Below, in pieces: positions 16,330-24,313 of a stretch of 26,055 nucleotides of DNA (position 1 is the stretch's first letter; each line of letters begins with the position of its first letter). Position numbers and translations under genes: made by a program. Below the pieces are notes generated by a model. The model was given only the letters and a program-made list of their open reading frames with translations. It ran no database searches and had not been told where the DNA came from. This DNA is from Sutterella sp. AM11-39 (GTDB lineage: Bacteria; Pseudomonadota; Gammaproteobacteria; Burkholderiales; Burkholderiaceae_F), in NCBI RefSeq assembly GCF_003472385.1, contig NZ_QRLV01000015.1, positions 764-26,818 of the forward strand, given 5' to 3'.

Positions 16330-17433
16330 TTATTTCACTGAAAGCGCCTCGCGAAACGCCTTCATGAAAATATCGTTTTCTTCGCGCGAACCCACTGAGA
16401 TACGCATGTATTCGGGCAACCCATAGCTCTTGAGCGGACGCAGAATCACGCCGCGGCGCAGCATCGCCTCGTTGATTTCAGCCGCCTTGGGGCCGACGCG
16501 CACCATAATGAAATTGGCTTGCGACGGCAGCTGATCCAATCCCAGTTCATCGAAAAACGCAGCCAGGCGAGCGCGTTCTTTAGTATTGCTGTCCACAACG
16601 GTCTTTAAAAACGCCTGATCTTCGAGCGCGGCCACAGCCGCTGCCTGTGCAGCCGAATTCATGTTAAAGGGCGGACGAATGCGGTTCATCATTTCGATGA
16701 GTTCCTTGTTCGCCACTCCGAAACCAGCACGCAGTCCCGCCAAACCGTAGGCCTTGGAGAAGGTGCGCGTCACCAGCAGATTCGGGAATTTCTTGACCCA
16801 AGCGAAACTGTCTGTCCTGAGCTTTTCGTCCATGAAGTCCGTATAGGCTTCGTCAAGCACCACGACACACTTCTCGGGGACGCGCTCCAGGAAATTAAAG
16901 AGCGCCGCCGGCTCCAGGGGCAGTCCCGTCGGGTTATTGGGATTGGTGATGTAGATCAGACGCGTGTTGACGTCAGTCGCTGCCAGCAGGCCATCCAAAT
17001 CCACGTGGAAATCCTTGGCGGGCACTTCCACACATTGGGCTGCGCACTCTTGGGCGCTGAGCTCATAAACGGAGAAGGAATACTGTGAATAAACGCAGCG
17101 ATCGCCGGGCGCCAATACCGTGCGGGCAATCAAACCCAAAATTTCATCGGATCCGTTTCCGACGATCACTTCATCGGGCGAAACGCCCGCAAAGACCGCA
17201 GCCGCTTCACGCACGACCTGCGCAGCACCATCCGGGTAACGAGTGCCGTTTACGAGCGCCTGCATCGCGGCGTTCTTTGCCCCAGGCGACATTCCGAGCG
17301 GATTTTCGTTGCTTGCGAGCTTGACGATGCGCGCGGGATCCAGTCCGTATTCACGCGCCGTCTCTTCAATGGGTTTGCCTGCGACGTATGGGCTGATCGC
17401 CTCAAGCGCCTTTCTGGCCACAAAACCTTGCAT
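16330..17433 (-). CDS. hisC: Histidinol-phosphate/aromatic aminotransferase
   Basis: PLP-dependent class I/II aminotransferase of 367 aa. The schiff-base Lys227 lies in TRTFSKAYGLAGLR. NPNNPTG (164-170) and DEAY (194-197) are the cofactor-binding motifs, and RPPFNMN and YMRISVGS belong to the substrate end. Sequence class is HisC. Its place between pheA and tyrA suggests it transaminates phenylpyruvate and 4-hydroxyphenylpyruvate, or acts on both histidinol phosphate and aromatics. It is often annotated hisC2 in this context. The ATG at 17433 has AGGGGA upstream; the gap to pheA is 40 nt. Confidence 0.92.
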   Translation of the reverse strand: MQGFVARKALEAISPYVAGKPIEETAREYGLDPARIVKLASNENPLGMSPGAKNAAMQALVNGTRYPDGAAQVVREAAAVFAGVSPDEVIVGNGSDEILGLIARTVLAPGDRCVYSQYSFSVYELSAQECAAQCVEVPAKDFHVDLDGLLAATDVNTRLIYITNPNNPTGLPLEPAALFNFLERVPEKCVVVLDEAYTDFMDEKLRTDSFAWVKKFPNLLVTRTFSKAYGLAGLRAGFGVANKELIEMMNRIRPPFNMNSAAQAAAVAALEDQAFLKTVVDSNTKERARLAAFFDELGLDQLPSQANFIMVRVGPKAAEINEAMLRRGVILRPLKSYGLPEYMRISVGSREENDIFMKAFREALSVK

Positions 17434-17473
17434 GTCTATTTTCCCCTTCTGTTTGTTCCGGGCGCTTTTCCGA

Positions 17474-18571
17474 TCAATAGGCCGCAGTGTAGGAACCGAG
17501 AATCTTTAAGTACAAAGCGATCTGTCCGAGCTCTTCAACAGCCTTGGAAATGGGTTCGTCTTCGATATGTCCGTCGACATCCACATAGAAGTTATAGTCC
17601 CAGGCACCGTTTCGTGCCGGGCGGCTTTCGAGACGCACCATCGAAACCTTGTACTTGGCAAAGGGCGCGAGAGCGTCCAGAAGCGCACCCGCGCGGTTGG
17701 GCACCGAGAAAATGAGGCTGGTCTTATGCAGCACGTTTTGCGCCTTGCCGCAGGATTCTTTGCCGAGCACCAAAAAGCGCGTGCAGTTGCGCGGATCGTC
17801 TTCAACGGCGTGCGCGGCGATGTGAAGTTCATAGAGCGCGGCGGCGCGTTCGGCTGCCAAAGCCGCCACCTTCGGGTCAGCTGTCGCTTCTTTGGCGGCC
17901 TGAGCGTTGGAGCTCGAAGGCACAAGCTTTGCCTGCGGCAGATGCGTCATCAGCCACAGGCGGCACTGCGCAAGCGCCTGCGGGTGCGCATGCACCTCGA
18001 CGATGTCTTCGCGCTTGCCCGAGCGATTCATCAGATTGTGGTGCACCGCCACGTTGACCTCACCGATTACCTTCAGGGGCGTGGTGAGAAGCAAATCGGC
18101 CGTGCGCGTCACGATGCCTTCGGTACTGTTTTCCACCGGTACGACGGCAAAATCAGCGGTGCCGCTTGCGGCCTCATGAAACACCTCGTCGAGAGTTCCG
18201 CAGGGCAGAGCCTTGACGCTCGACCCGAACTGACGGATCACAGCCTCTTCGGTGAAGGTGCCCCGAGGCCCCAGAAAAGCCACGCGCGGCATCGCCTCGA
18301 CGGCACGGCAGGCAGAAATGATTTCGCGCACGATGCTGCGGATCGCCTCTTCGCTCATCAGCGTGCCCTCGGTCTTGGCTCTCGCCACGGTACGCTCAAA
18401 AATCTCGCGCTCGCGCTCGGGCTTGTACACGGCCCCGGCAGCCTTGAGTTTTCCGATTGATCGCGCAAGCTTGGCGCGTTTTTCCAGAAGTCCGAAGAGC
18501 TCGGCGTCGGTCGCATCGATCACTTTGCGCAGTTCTTCGATGCTGCCGTTGCTCACGGTGGGTTCGGTCAT
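17474..18571 (-). CDS. pheA: Bifunctional chorismate mutase/prephenate dehydratase
   Basis: Makes phenylpyruvate from chorismate in two steps. The product is 365 aa in three parts: an AroQ chorismate mutase helical domain (about 10-92, with RKVIDATDAELFGLLEKRA), a prephenate dehydratase domain (about 95-275, GPRGTFTEEA, VENSTEG, and TRF at 264-266 with the catalytic Thr), and an ACT regulatory domain (about 283-365, with ESRP at 315-318 for phenylalanine binding). Feedback control by phenylalanine is therefore expected. I chose the ATG at 18571, which has AGGGAG upstream; the frame stays open to 18694 but would overlap serC. The gap to serC is 37 nt. Confidence 0.95.
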   Translation of the reverse strand: MTEPTVSNGSIEELRKVIDATDAELFGLLEKRAKLARSIGKLKAAGAVYKPEREREIFERTVARAKTEGTLMSEEAIRSIVREIISACRAVEAMPRVAFLGPRGTFTEEAVIRQFGSSVKALPCGTLDEVFHEAASGTADFAVVPVENSTEGIVTRTADLLLTTPLKVIGEVNVAVHHNLMNRSGKREDIVEVHAHPQALAQCRLWLMTHLPQAKLVPSSSNAQAAKEATADPKVAALAAERAAALYELHIAAHAVEDDPRNCTRFLVLGKESCGKAQNVLHKTSLIFSVPNRAGALLDALAPFAKYKVSMVRLESRPARNGAWDYNFYVDVDGHIEDEPISKAVEELGQIALYLKILGSYTAAY

Positions 18572-18608
18572 TTTTGTACTCCCTATTTTTCTTTTTTTCG
18601 TTTTTCTC

Positions 18609-19688
18609 TTAGGCGTGGCGGGACGCAAAGTCCGCCATGAAATCGGCCAAGACCTGCGCGGCCTGCACAGGCAGCGCGTTGTAGAGCGAAGCACGCAGTC
18701 CGCCGACCAGACGGTGCCCCTTGAGATTGACGAGCCCGGCGTCGGCCGCCTCCTTGACGAACAAGTCGGTGAGCGCCTCTTCGCGCAGGTTGAACACCAC
18801 GTTCATGCGCGAGCGGGCGTTGGGCGGAATCGTATTCGTGTAGAAACCGTCGCTGCCGTCAATGGCTTTGTAGATCATCTGCGAGCGCATGCGGGCGCGT
18901 TCGTTCATCACCTCCACTCCGCCTTCGCTCAAGAGCCACTTGCACACAAGGTTGGCAACCCAGATCGCGAAGGTGGGCGGCGTGTTGTACATGCTGCCCG
19001 CTTGGCTGTGCACCTCGTAGTTGAGCATCGTGGGACAGGTTTCTCCGGCAAGGCCCAGGAGATCTCGGCGCACGATCACGACCGTGAGACCGGCCGGACC
19101 GAAGTTTTTCTGAGCCCCCGCAAAAACAAGGGCATGGCGCTGGAAGTCGATCGAGCGCGACAGGAAGTTGCTGCTCACGTCACTGACCAGCGGTACGCAG
19201 TCCGGACACCGGGGAATGTAGTTGAACTCCAAACCGTTGACGGTCTCGTTCATGCAGTAATAGAGATAAGCGGCATCGTTGGGAACATTGATGCTGTCGG
19301 GATGCGGCACCTGAGCGCGCGAAGGCGTTCCGATCACGCTCACGCGGCAGAACTTGCCGGCTTCGGCCGCAGCCTTTTTCGACCAGACGCCGTTGACGAT
19401 GTAGCTGGCTTCCGCCGCGGCACCCAGAAGATTTAAGGGCACCATCGCAAACTGCATGTGTCCGCCGCCCTGCAAAAAGAGAATGTCGTGGGTCTCCGGC
19501 ACGCTCAAAAGTTCGCGCAGCAGATCGCGCGTTTCGCGGATGATCTGCGAAAAAATCTGACCGCGGTGGCTCATCTCCACCAGACTCATGCCTGTGCCGT
19601 GATAGTCAGGAAACTCCTTGGCGACTTCTTCGAGAACGGGAACCGGCAGCACGCCGGGGCCTGCCGAAAAGTTATATACGCGATTCAT
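18609..19688 (-). CDS. serC: Phosphoserine/phosphohydroxythreonine aminotransferase
   Basis: PLP enzyme for serine synthesis and pyridoxine synthesis, 359 aa as usual. The N terminus NRVYNFSAGPGVLP is the family signature. The cofactor Lys194 lies in AGAQKNFGPAG, and GGGHMQFAMVPLNL and RASLYNA are further family stretches. I chose the ATG at 19688 because GGAAAG is upstream and it begins the signature; the open frame to 19817 runs back through the gyrA terminator. It is the first gene of the aromatic cluster and has a hairpin immediately before its ribosome site. Confidence 0.95.
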   Translation of the reverse strand: MNRVYNFSAGPGVLPVPVLEEVAKEFPDYHGTGMSLVEMSHRGQIFSQIIRETRDLLRELLSVPETHDILFLQGGGHMQFAMVPLNLLGAAAEASYIVNGVWSKKAAAEAGKFCRVSVIGTPSRAQVPHPDSINVPNDAAYLYYCMNETVNGLEFNYIPRCPDCVPLVSDVSSNFLSRSIDFQRHALVFAGAQKNFGPAGLTVVIVRRDLLGLAGETCPTMLNYEVHSQAGSMYNTPPTFAIWVANLVCKWLLSEGGVEVMNERARMRSQMIYKAIDGSDGFYTNTIPPNARSRMNVVFNLREEALTDLFVKEAADAGLVNLKGHRLVGGLRASLYNALPVQAAQVLADFMADFASRHA

Positions 19689-19702
19689 TTTTTTCACTTT
19701 CC

Positions 19703-19738
19703 GCGGCTCTCGAACTCCGAGGGGTGGTTCGACGCCGC
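19703..19738 (-). promoter_or_regulatory. Hairpin abutting the serC ribosome-binding site
   Basis: On the minus strand GCGGC (19734-19738) pairs with GCCGC (19703-19707) and TCGAAC (19727-19732) pairs with GTTCGA (19710-19715), leaving an 11-nt loop. The stem ends at the base before the Shine-Dalgarno-like GGAAAG (to 19702). No T-run follows. It may mark the 5' end, protect the mRNA, or affect ribosome access. Confidence 0.4.
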
Positions 19739-19801
19739 GCTCCTGATGAGTTGTTATTCCAAACGATGTCCGCTGTCGGAGCGCCATGTCACCGATCACT
19801 G

Positions 19802-19839
19802 AAAAAACGCCCTGCACGGAACGACAACCGCACAGGGCG
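19802..19839 (-). terminator. Strong intrinsic terminator after gyrA
   Basis: A 12-bp stem with two wobble pairs (19828-19839 with 19808-19819) and an 8-nt loop is followed on the minus strand by six T residues (19802-19807). It lies 12 nt after the gyrA stop and insulates the serC cluster. Confidence 0.9.
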
Positions 19840-19851
19840 CCTTGTTATCGG

Positions 19852-22569
19852 TTACTCATTTTCGCCGTTCTCGTCGTTTGACGGTACAGGTAATTCACCT
19901 GAGGCGACAGTCGCTTCACCGGCAAGTGCCGAGGCACCGTGCGATTCGGCGTCCGTCGAAACGTCCTCTGCGTCTTCGTTGGCCACACGGGTTACGCTCA
20001 CAACCGTTTCGTCAAGCGTTTCCATGAGCTTGACGCCCTGCGTGGCACGACCCGACTGTCGAATCGACTCGACGGTCGTGCGAATCATGCGGCCGTTGTT
20101 GGTGAGCACCAACACGGTGTCTTCAACGTTCACAAGCGTGGCGGACACAAGCTCACCGTTGCGTTCGCTCGTCATGATCGCGATCTGCCCCTGACTGCGG
20201 CGGCCGTGCTTGGGATGATCCGCCAGCGGCGTGCGCTTGCCGTAGCCGTTGGCGCAGACCGTGAGCACTTCCATGTTCGTATCGGCGTGCACGGCAAACA
20301 TGCTGACGCACTTGTGACCTTCGGGCAGCTTCATCGTGAGCACGCCGCGGGCGGTACGCCCCATCGGCCGCACTTCGTTTTCGTCAAAGCGAAGCACCTT
20401 GCCGTTGCTGCCGAAGACCATGATGTCCTGCGTTCCGTCCGTGATCACAGCCGTAAGGATGCTGTCGTTGTCGTCAAGCGTAATGGCGGCCTTGCCCATG
20501 CGCTTGATCACCGCAAATTCCTTAAGCGACGTCTTCTTCATCACGCCGTTGACGGTTGCAAGGAACACGTAGTGCGATTCGTCAAAGCGGCTCACCGGCA
20601 GAATCGTCATGATCGATTCGCCTTCGGCGATGTCGAGCAAGTTCACGATCGCCTTGCCCTTGCTCGTACGGGAGCCTTCCGGAATCTGGTAGATCGGCAA
20701 GGCGTAGACGCGGCCGAAGTTGCTGAAGCACAGGGCCTGGTCGTGGCTGCTGGCCGTGATGATGCGGTCGATCTCGTCGCCTTCCTTGAGCTTGGCAGCG
20801 GCCTTGCCCTGACCGCCTCGACGCTGGCTGCGGTATTCGGTAAGCGACTGGCGCTTGATGTAGCCTTCACGGGAAAGCGTCACCACCATCGTTTCTTCCG
20901 GCACGAAGTCGAGCGGATTGAAGTTCGGATCGCCCGACGGATCGATTTCCGAGCGGCGTTCGTCGCCGAACTTGTCCTTGAGCTCGGCAAGTTCCGCGTC
21001 CATGATCTGCACGACGCGCTCGGGACGGGCAAGGATGTCGAGCAGGTCGGTGATCTGAGCGTTGGCCTGACGATACTCTTCGTTGATCTTGTCCTGTTCC
21101 AGACCGGTGAGTTTTTGCAGAGCCATCTGCAGAATCTTGTCGGCTTGCACGGGACTCAGGTGATACAAGCCGTCGGAGAGCAGACCGTAGCAGGCATCAA
21201 TGTCCTGCGGGCGGTAGTCCTGAGGATTGAAGGCGGCGTTCAGAAGGCCCGAGACCAGATCCGACTTCCAGCCGCGCGACATGAGCTGTTCGCGGGCAAT
21301 CGGCGGATTGGGAGCGTTGCGGATGATGCGCAGGAATTCGTCGAGGTTTGAAAGTGCCACGGCCTGACCTTCGAGAATATGGCCGCGCATGCGGTTCTTG
21401 TTCAGACGGAAGATCGTGCGGCGATTGATGACTTCTCGGCGATGACGCAGGAAGGCTTCGATGATTTCGCGCAGGTTGAGCACGCGCGGGCGGCCGTCGA
21501 CGAGCGCCACCATGTTGATGCCGAACGTCCACTGCAGCTGCGTGAGCTTAAAGAGGTTGTTGCGCACCACTTCGCCGAACGTACCGGCCTTGAGTTCCAT
21601 CACGATGCGCACGGACTTGCTCGATTCGTCGCGCAGCTCGCTGATGCCTTCGATTTTCTTGTCGCGCATCAGGCGGGCGATCGATTCGACGAGCACCTTC
21701 TTGTTGACCTGATAGGGAATGTCGTCGACGACGAGCATCTGTCGGCCTGACTTCGTTTCCTCAAAGTGCGTGTGCGCACGCATGATCACGCGGCCGCGAC
21801 CGGTGCGGTAGCCCTCGTGCACGCCCTTCAAGCCGTAGATGATGGCGCCGGTCGGGAAGTCGGGCGCCGGCATACGGGCGATGAGTTCGTCGATGCTCGC
21901 ATCGGGATTGTGCAGCAGGTGTCGGCACGCGTCGATCGTCTCGCGCAGGTTATGCGGCGGGATGTTGGTTGCCATGCCCACGGCAATGCCGGCCGAACCG
22001 TTCACGAGAAGATTGGGCAGACGTGCGGGCAAAACGGAGGGTTCTTTTTCGGAATTGTCGAAGTTGGGAACGAAATCGACCGTATCCTCTTCCAGGTCGT
22101 CGAGCATCGCGTCGGCAATGCGAGCCAGGCGGCATTCGGTGTAACGCATGGCCGCCGCGCCGTCGCCGTCGATCGAACCAAAGTTGCCCTGGCCCCAAAC
22201 GAGCGGATAGCGCATGGAGAAGTCCTGAGCCAAACGCACCAACGTCTGATAGACAGCCAGATCGCCGTGCGGGTGATATTTACCGATGACGTCACCCACA
22301 ATACGGGCGCACTTCTTCGTGGCGTGCGAGAAGTCGTTGCCCAGTTCGTGCATGGAAAAGAGCACGCGGCGGTGCACGGGCTTAAAGCCGTCGCGCACGT
22401 CGGGCAGCGCACGCCCAACGATCACGCTCATGGCGTAATCAAGGTAGGAGCGCTTCATTTCGGTTTCAAGAGAAACCGGCAACGTTTCCAGAGAATAGGA
22501 AATCGGCATGCCGTTGGCTTCGCCCTGGGCATTGTCCTGATTAAGCTTGTTGTCGTCGTTCGTATCCAT
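19852..22569 (-). CDS. gyrA: DNA gyrase subunit A
   Basis: Cleavage/rejoining subunit of gyrase, 905 aa from the chosen start (E. coli 875). The winged-helix core has SYLDYAMSVIVGRALPDVRD and the catalytic Tyr143 in AAAMRYTE. A C-terminal beta-pinwheel carries the GyrA-box QRRGGQG (20806-20826), which separates it from ParC, although the usual Lys/Arg at position 6 is Gln. The tail is acidic. In the quinolone region the sequence reads HPHGDLAVYQT: Leu104 and Gln108 replace E. coli Ser83 and Asp87. The start is uncertain. I use the ATG at 22569; an ATG at 22611 and a later Met are possible, and none has a clear ribosome site. About 30 extra residues precede the usual N terminus. Confidence 0.96.
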   Translation of the reverse strand: MDTNDDNKLNQDNAQGEANGMPISYSLETLPVSLETEMKRSYLDYAMSVIVGRALPDVRDGFKPVHRRVLFSMHELGNDFSHATKKCARIVGDVIGKYHPHGDLAVYQTLVRLAQDFSMRYPLVWGQGNFGSIDGDGAAAMRYTECRLARIADAMLDDLEEDTVDFVPNFDNSEKEPSVLPARLPNLLVNGSAGIAVGMATNIPPHNLRETIDACRHLLHNPDASIDELIARMPAPDFPTGAIIYGLKGVHEGYRTGRGRVIMRAHTHFEETKSGRQMLVVDDIPYQVNKKVLVESIARLMRDKKIEGISELRDESSKSVRIVMELKAGTFGEVVRNNLFKLTQLQWTFGINMVALVDGRPRVLNLREIIEAFLRHRREVINRRTIFRLNKNRMRGHILEGQAVALSNLDEFLRIIRNAPNPPIAREQLMSRGWKSDLVSGLLNAAFNPQDYRPQDIDACYGLLSDGLYHLSPVQADKILQMALQKLTGLEQDKINEEYRQANAQITDLLDILARPERVVQIMDAELAELKDKFGDERRSEIDPSGDPNFNPLDFVPEETMVVTLSREGYIKRQSLTEYRSQRRGGQGKAAAKLKEGDEIDRIITASSHDQALCFSNFGRVYALPIYQIPEGSRTSKGKAIVNLLDIAEGESIMTILPVSRFDESHYVFLATVNGVMKKTSLKEFAVIKRMGKAAITLDDNDSILTAVITDGTQDIMVFGSNGKVLRFDENEVRPMGRTARGVLTMKLPEGHKCVSMFAVHADTNMEVLTVCANGYGKRTPLADHPKHGRRSQGQIAIMTSERNGELVSATLVNVEDTVLVLTNNGRMIRTTVESIRQSGRATQGVKLMETLDETVVSVTRVANEDAEDVSTDAESHGASALAGEATVASGELPVPSNDENGENE

Positions 22570-23128
22570 GGTAACCCGATAGATCAAAGCGCCTGCGCGT
22601 TTATTCGCCATGCGCTTGCAATTGATTTTCGCCGCAGGACAAAGCAAGGCGCAGAGCACCCCTTGATCCCCGCGGCAGAACCTTTGGCATTTTACAGTTT
22701 CAGATCTCAAAAAACGCGTTTGCGGCGATCTTCGACTCGGCGGGCTTCAAGTCCGGTTTCCAGAAAACGCGCGCCAAGGCATCAAAACGGCGCGTGAAGC
22801 GATTTAGGCCCTCTCGGACGAGGTCAGATGGTGCAATTTCCGCATAACCGTCTGCTTATCAGAACATTTTTGCGACAAAAATCGGGGTTTTCGCAAATTT
22901 TGTTGCCTGACTCTTCTCCTTTTCATTCAATATGCGGCACAATACGGACAAAGTTCCGTCTTTTCGGAGACGGAAGCGGCTTGCGTATGCTCTTGAAAAG
23001 GAGCTTTCGCAAAAGTTGATTTTGGGCCTTTGACCCCAACCGCGCCGGATACAACCCCGGCAGACGCGGGACACACCGACGAAACAGTGCAGTGCCCGTC
23101 TTTGCATACCAAGAAAGGAAGCGTAAAT
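22570..23128. other. Long divergent intergenic region between gyrA and ompA
   Basis: About 560 bp without a convincing gene. It must hold the gyrA promoter (a TAAAAT box lies near 22690 on the minus strand, with no good -35) and the ompA promoter. On the plus strand a 7-bp hairpin, TTCCGTC with GACGGAA (about 22955-22976), and a bulged stem of AGACG-GGG with CCCGTCT (about 23065-23100) could fold in the ompA leader. Short open frames here lack ribosome sites and resemble nothing I know. I see no RNA gene. Confidence 0.5.
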
Positions 23129-23797
23129 ATGAAGACTTCGATCAAGCTTTGCGGCCTCGCCGCTGCTGTGTTGATGGCCACTGCCGGTAGCGCAATGGCT
23201 TCCGACACCGTCATTCCCTACGTTCTGGACTCCCAGAACAAGGTTGTGACGAACTCCACCGGTCTTTGCTGGCGCACCAGCTTCTGGACCCCGGCTCTGG
23301 CTGAACAGGGCGGTCCGGATGGCTACGGTTGCACCTGCGACAAGGACATCCTGTCTGCCGCCGCCTGCACGAAGGCTGCTCCCGTTGAAGAACCGCGCGT
23401 TGCCAAGGTGACGCTCGCTGCCGATACGCTGTTTGCCTTTGACAGCGACAAGCTCTCCGCTGACGGCCGCAACATGCTCGATCAGCTCGTGAGCCGTATG
23501 GCCGGCATGGACGTTGAAGTGATCCTCACGACCGGCTACGCTGACCGCCTCGGCAAGGACGCCTACAACCAGCAGCTGTCCGAACGCCGTGCAGAATCCG
23601 TCAAGACCTACCTGACCGAAAAGGGTGTTGACAGCGGACTGATCCAGACCGAAGGCCGTGGTGCCGCCGATCCTGTCGTGAACTGCCCGAAGCCCGCAGC
23701 CGGCAGCCAGATCCGCAATATGCAGGACCTCATCAAGTGCCTCGCCCCGAACCGTCGTGCCGTGATCGAAGTGATCGGCACCCGTACAGTTCAGTAA
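23129..23797 (+). CDS. ompA: OmpA-family peptidoglycan-binding protein (RmpM-like, no barrel)
   Basis: Periplasmic/outer-membrane-associated protein of 222 aa, the only plus-strand gene. A signal peptide (1-24, ending AMA) is followed by a short N-terminal segment with GLCWRTSFWTPA (45-56), like Neisseria RmpM and betaproteobacterial OmpA. An OmpA C-terminal domain (about 95-217) follows, with LFAFDSDKL, TGYADRLG (135-142) and NQQLSERRA. Asp139 and Arg154 are the expected peptidoglycan contacts. No transmembrane barrel is present, so it probably ties porins or other outer-membrane proteins to the wall. Six Cys (47, 68, 70, 80, 186, 204) suggest disulfides. The ATG at 23129 has AAAGGAAG upstream. 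A neighbouring divergent gyrA is common in Burkholderiales. Confidence 0.93.
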   Translation: MKTSIKLCGLAAAVLMATAGSAMASDTVIPYVLDSQNKVVTNSTGLCWRTSFWTPALAEQGGPDGYGCTCDKDILSAAACTKAAPVEEPRVAKVTLAADTLFAFDSDKLSADGRNMLDQLVSRMAGMDVEVILTTGYADRLGKDAYNQQLSERRAESVKTYLTEKGVDSGLIQTEGRGAADPVVNCPKPAAGSQIRNMQDLIKCLAPNRRAVIEVIGTRTVQ

Positions 23798-23843
23798 TCG
23801 GCATTTGATCTGAAACCTGACGCAGCGCGCTGCGCCAGTTAGG

Positions 23844-23879
23844 AAAAGCCCCGAAGGATTTCTCCGACGGGGCTTTTTT
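23844..23879. terminator. Shared convergent terminator between ompA and glnB
   Basis: AAAAGCCCCG (23844-23853) pairs with CGGGGCTTTT (23868-23877), with T-rich sequence on the plus side and a shorter T-run on the minus side. It ends ompA and probably also glnB, which converge here. Confidence 0.88.
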
Positions 23880-23898
23880 GTGCCGTTTTTCTGCCTCG

Positions 23899-24255
<357 letters not shown>

Positions 24256-24313
24256 TCAGCGGCTAAATCCATTCGTGCCAGCGCTTTTGCGCTTCGATGC
24301 GTAACTTTACCAT

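Noticed and set aside
19939..21351. 470-codon plus-strand open frame inside gyrA
   Set aside because: Antisense shadow of gyrA; no family resemblance.
23030..23128. N-terminal extension of ompA to an upstream TTG
   Set aside because: The ATG at 23129 has a strong ribosome site and begins a clean signal peptide.
23817..23838. Near-perfect palindrome CTGACGCAGCGCGCTGCGCCAG between the ompA stop and its terminator
   Set aside because: It is a perfect 14-bp core palindrome but has no loop or T-run and only one copy, so I could not assign a role; probably mRNA 3'-end structure.
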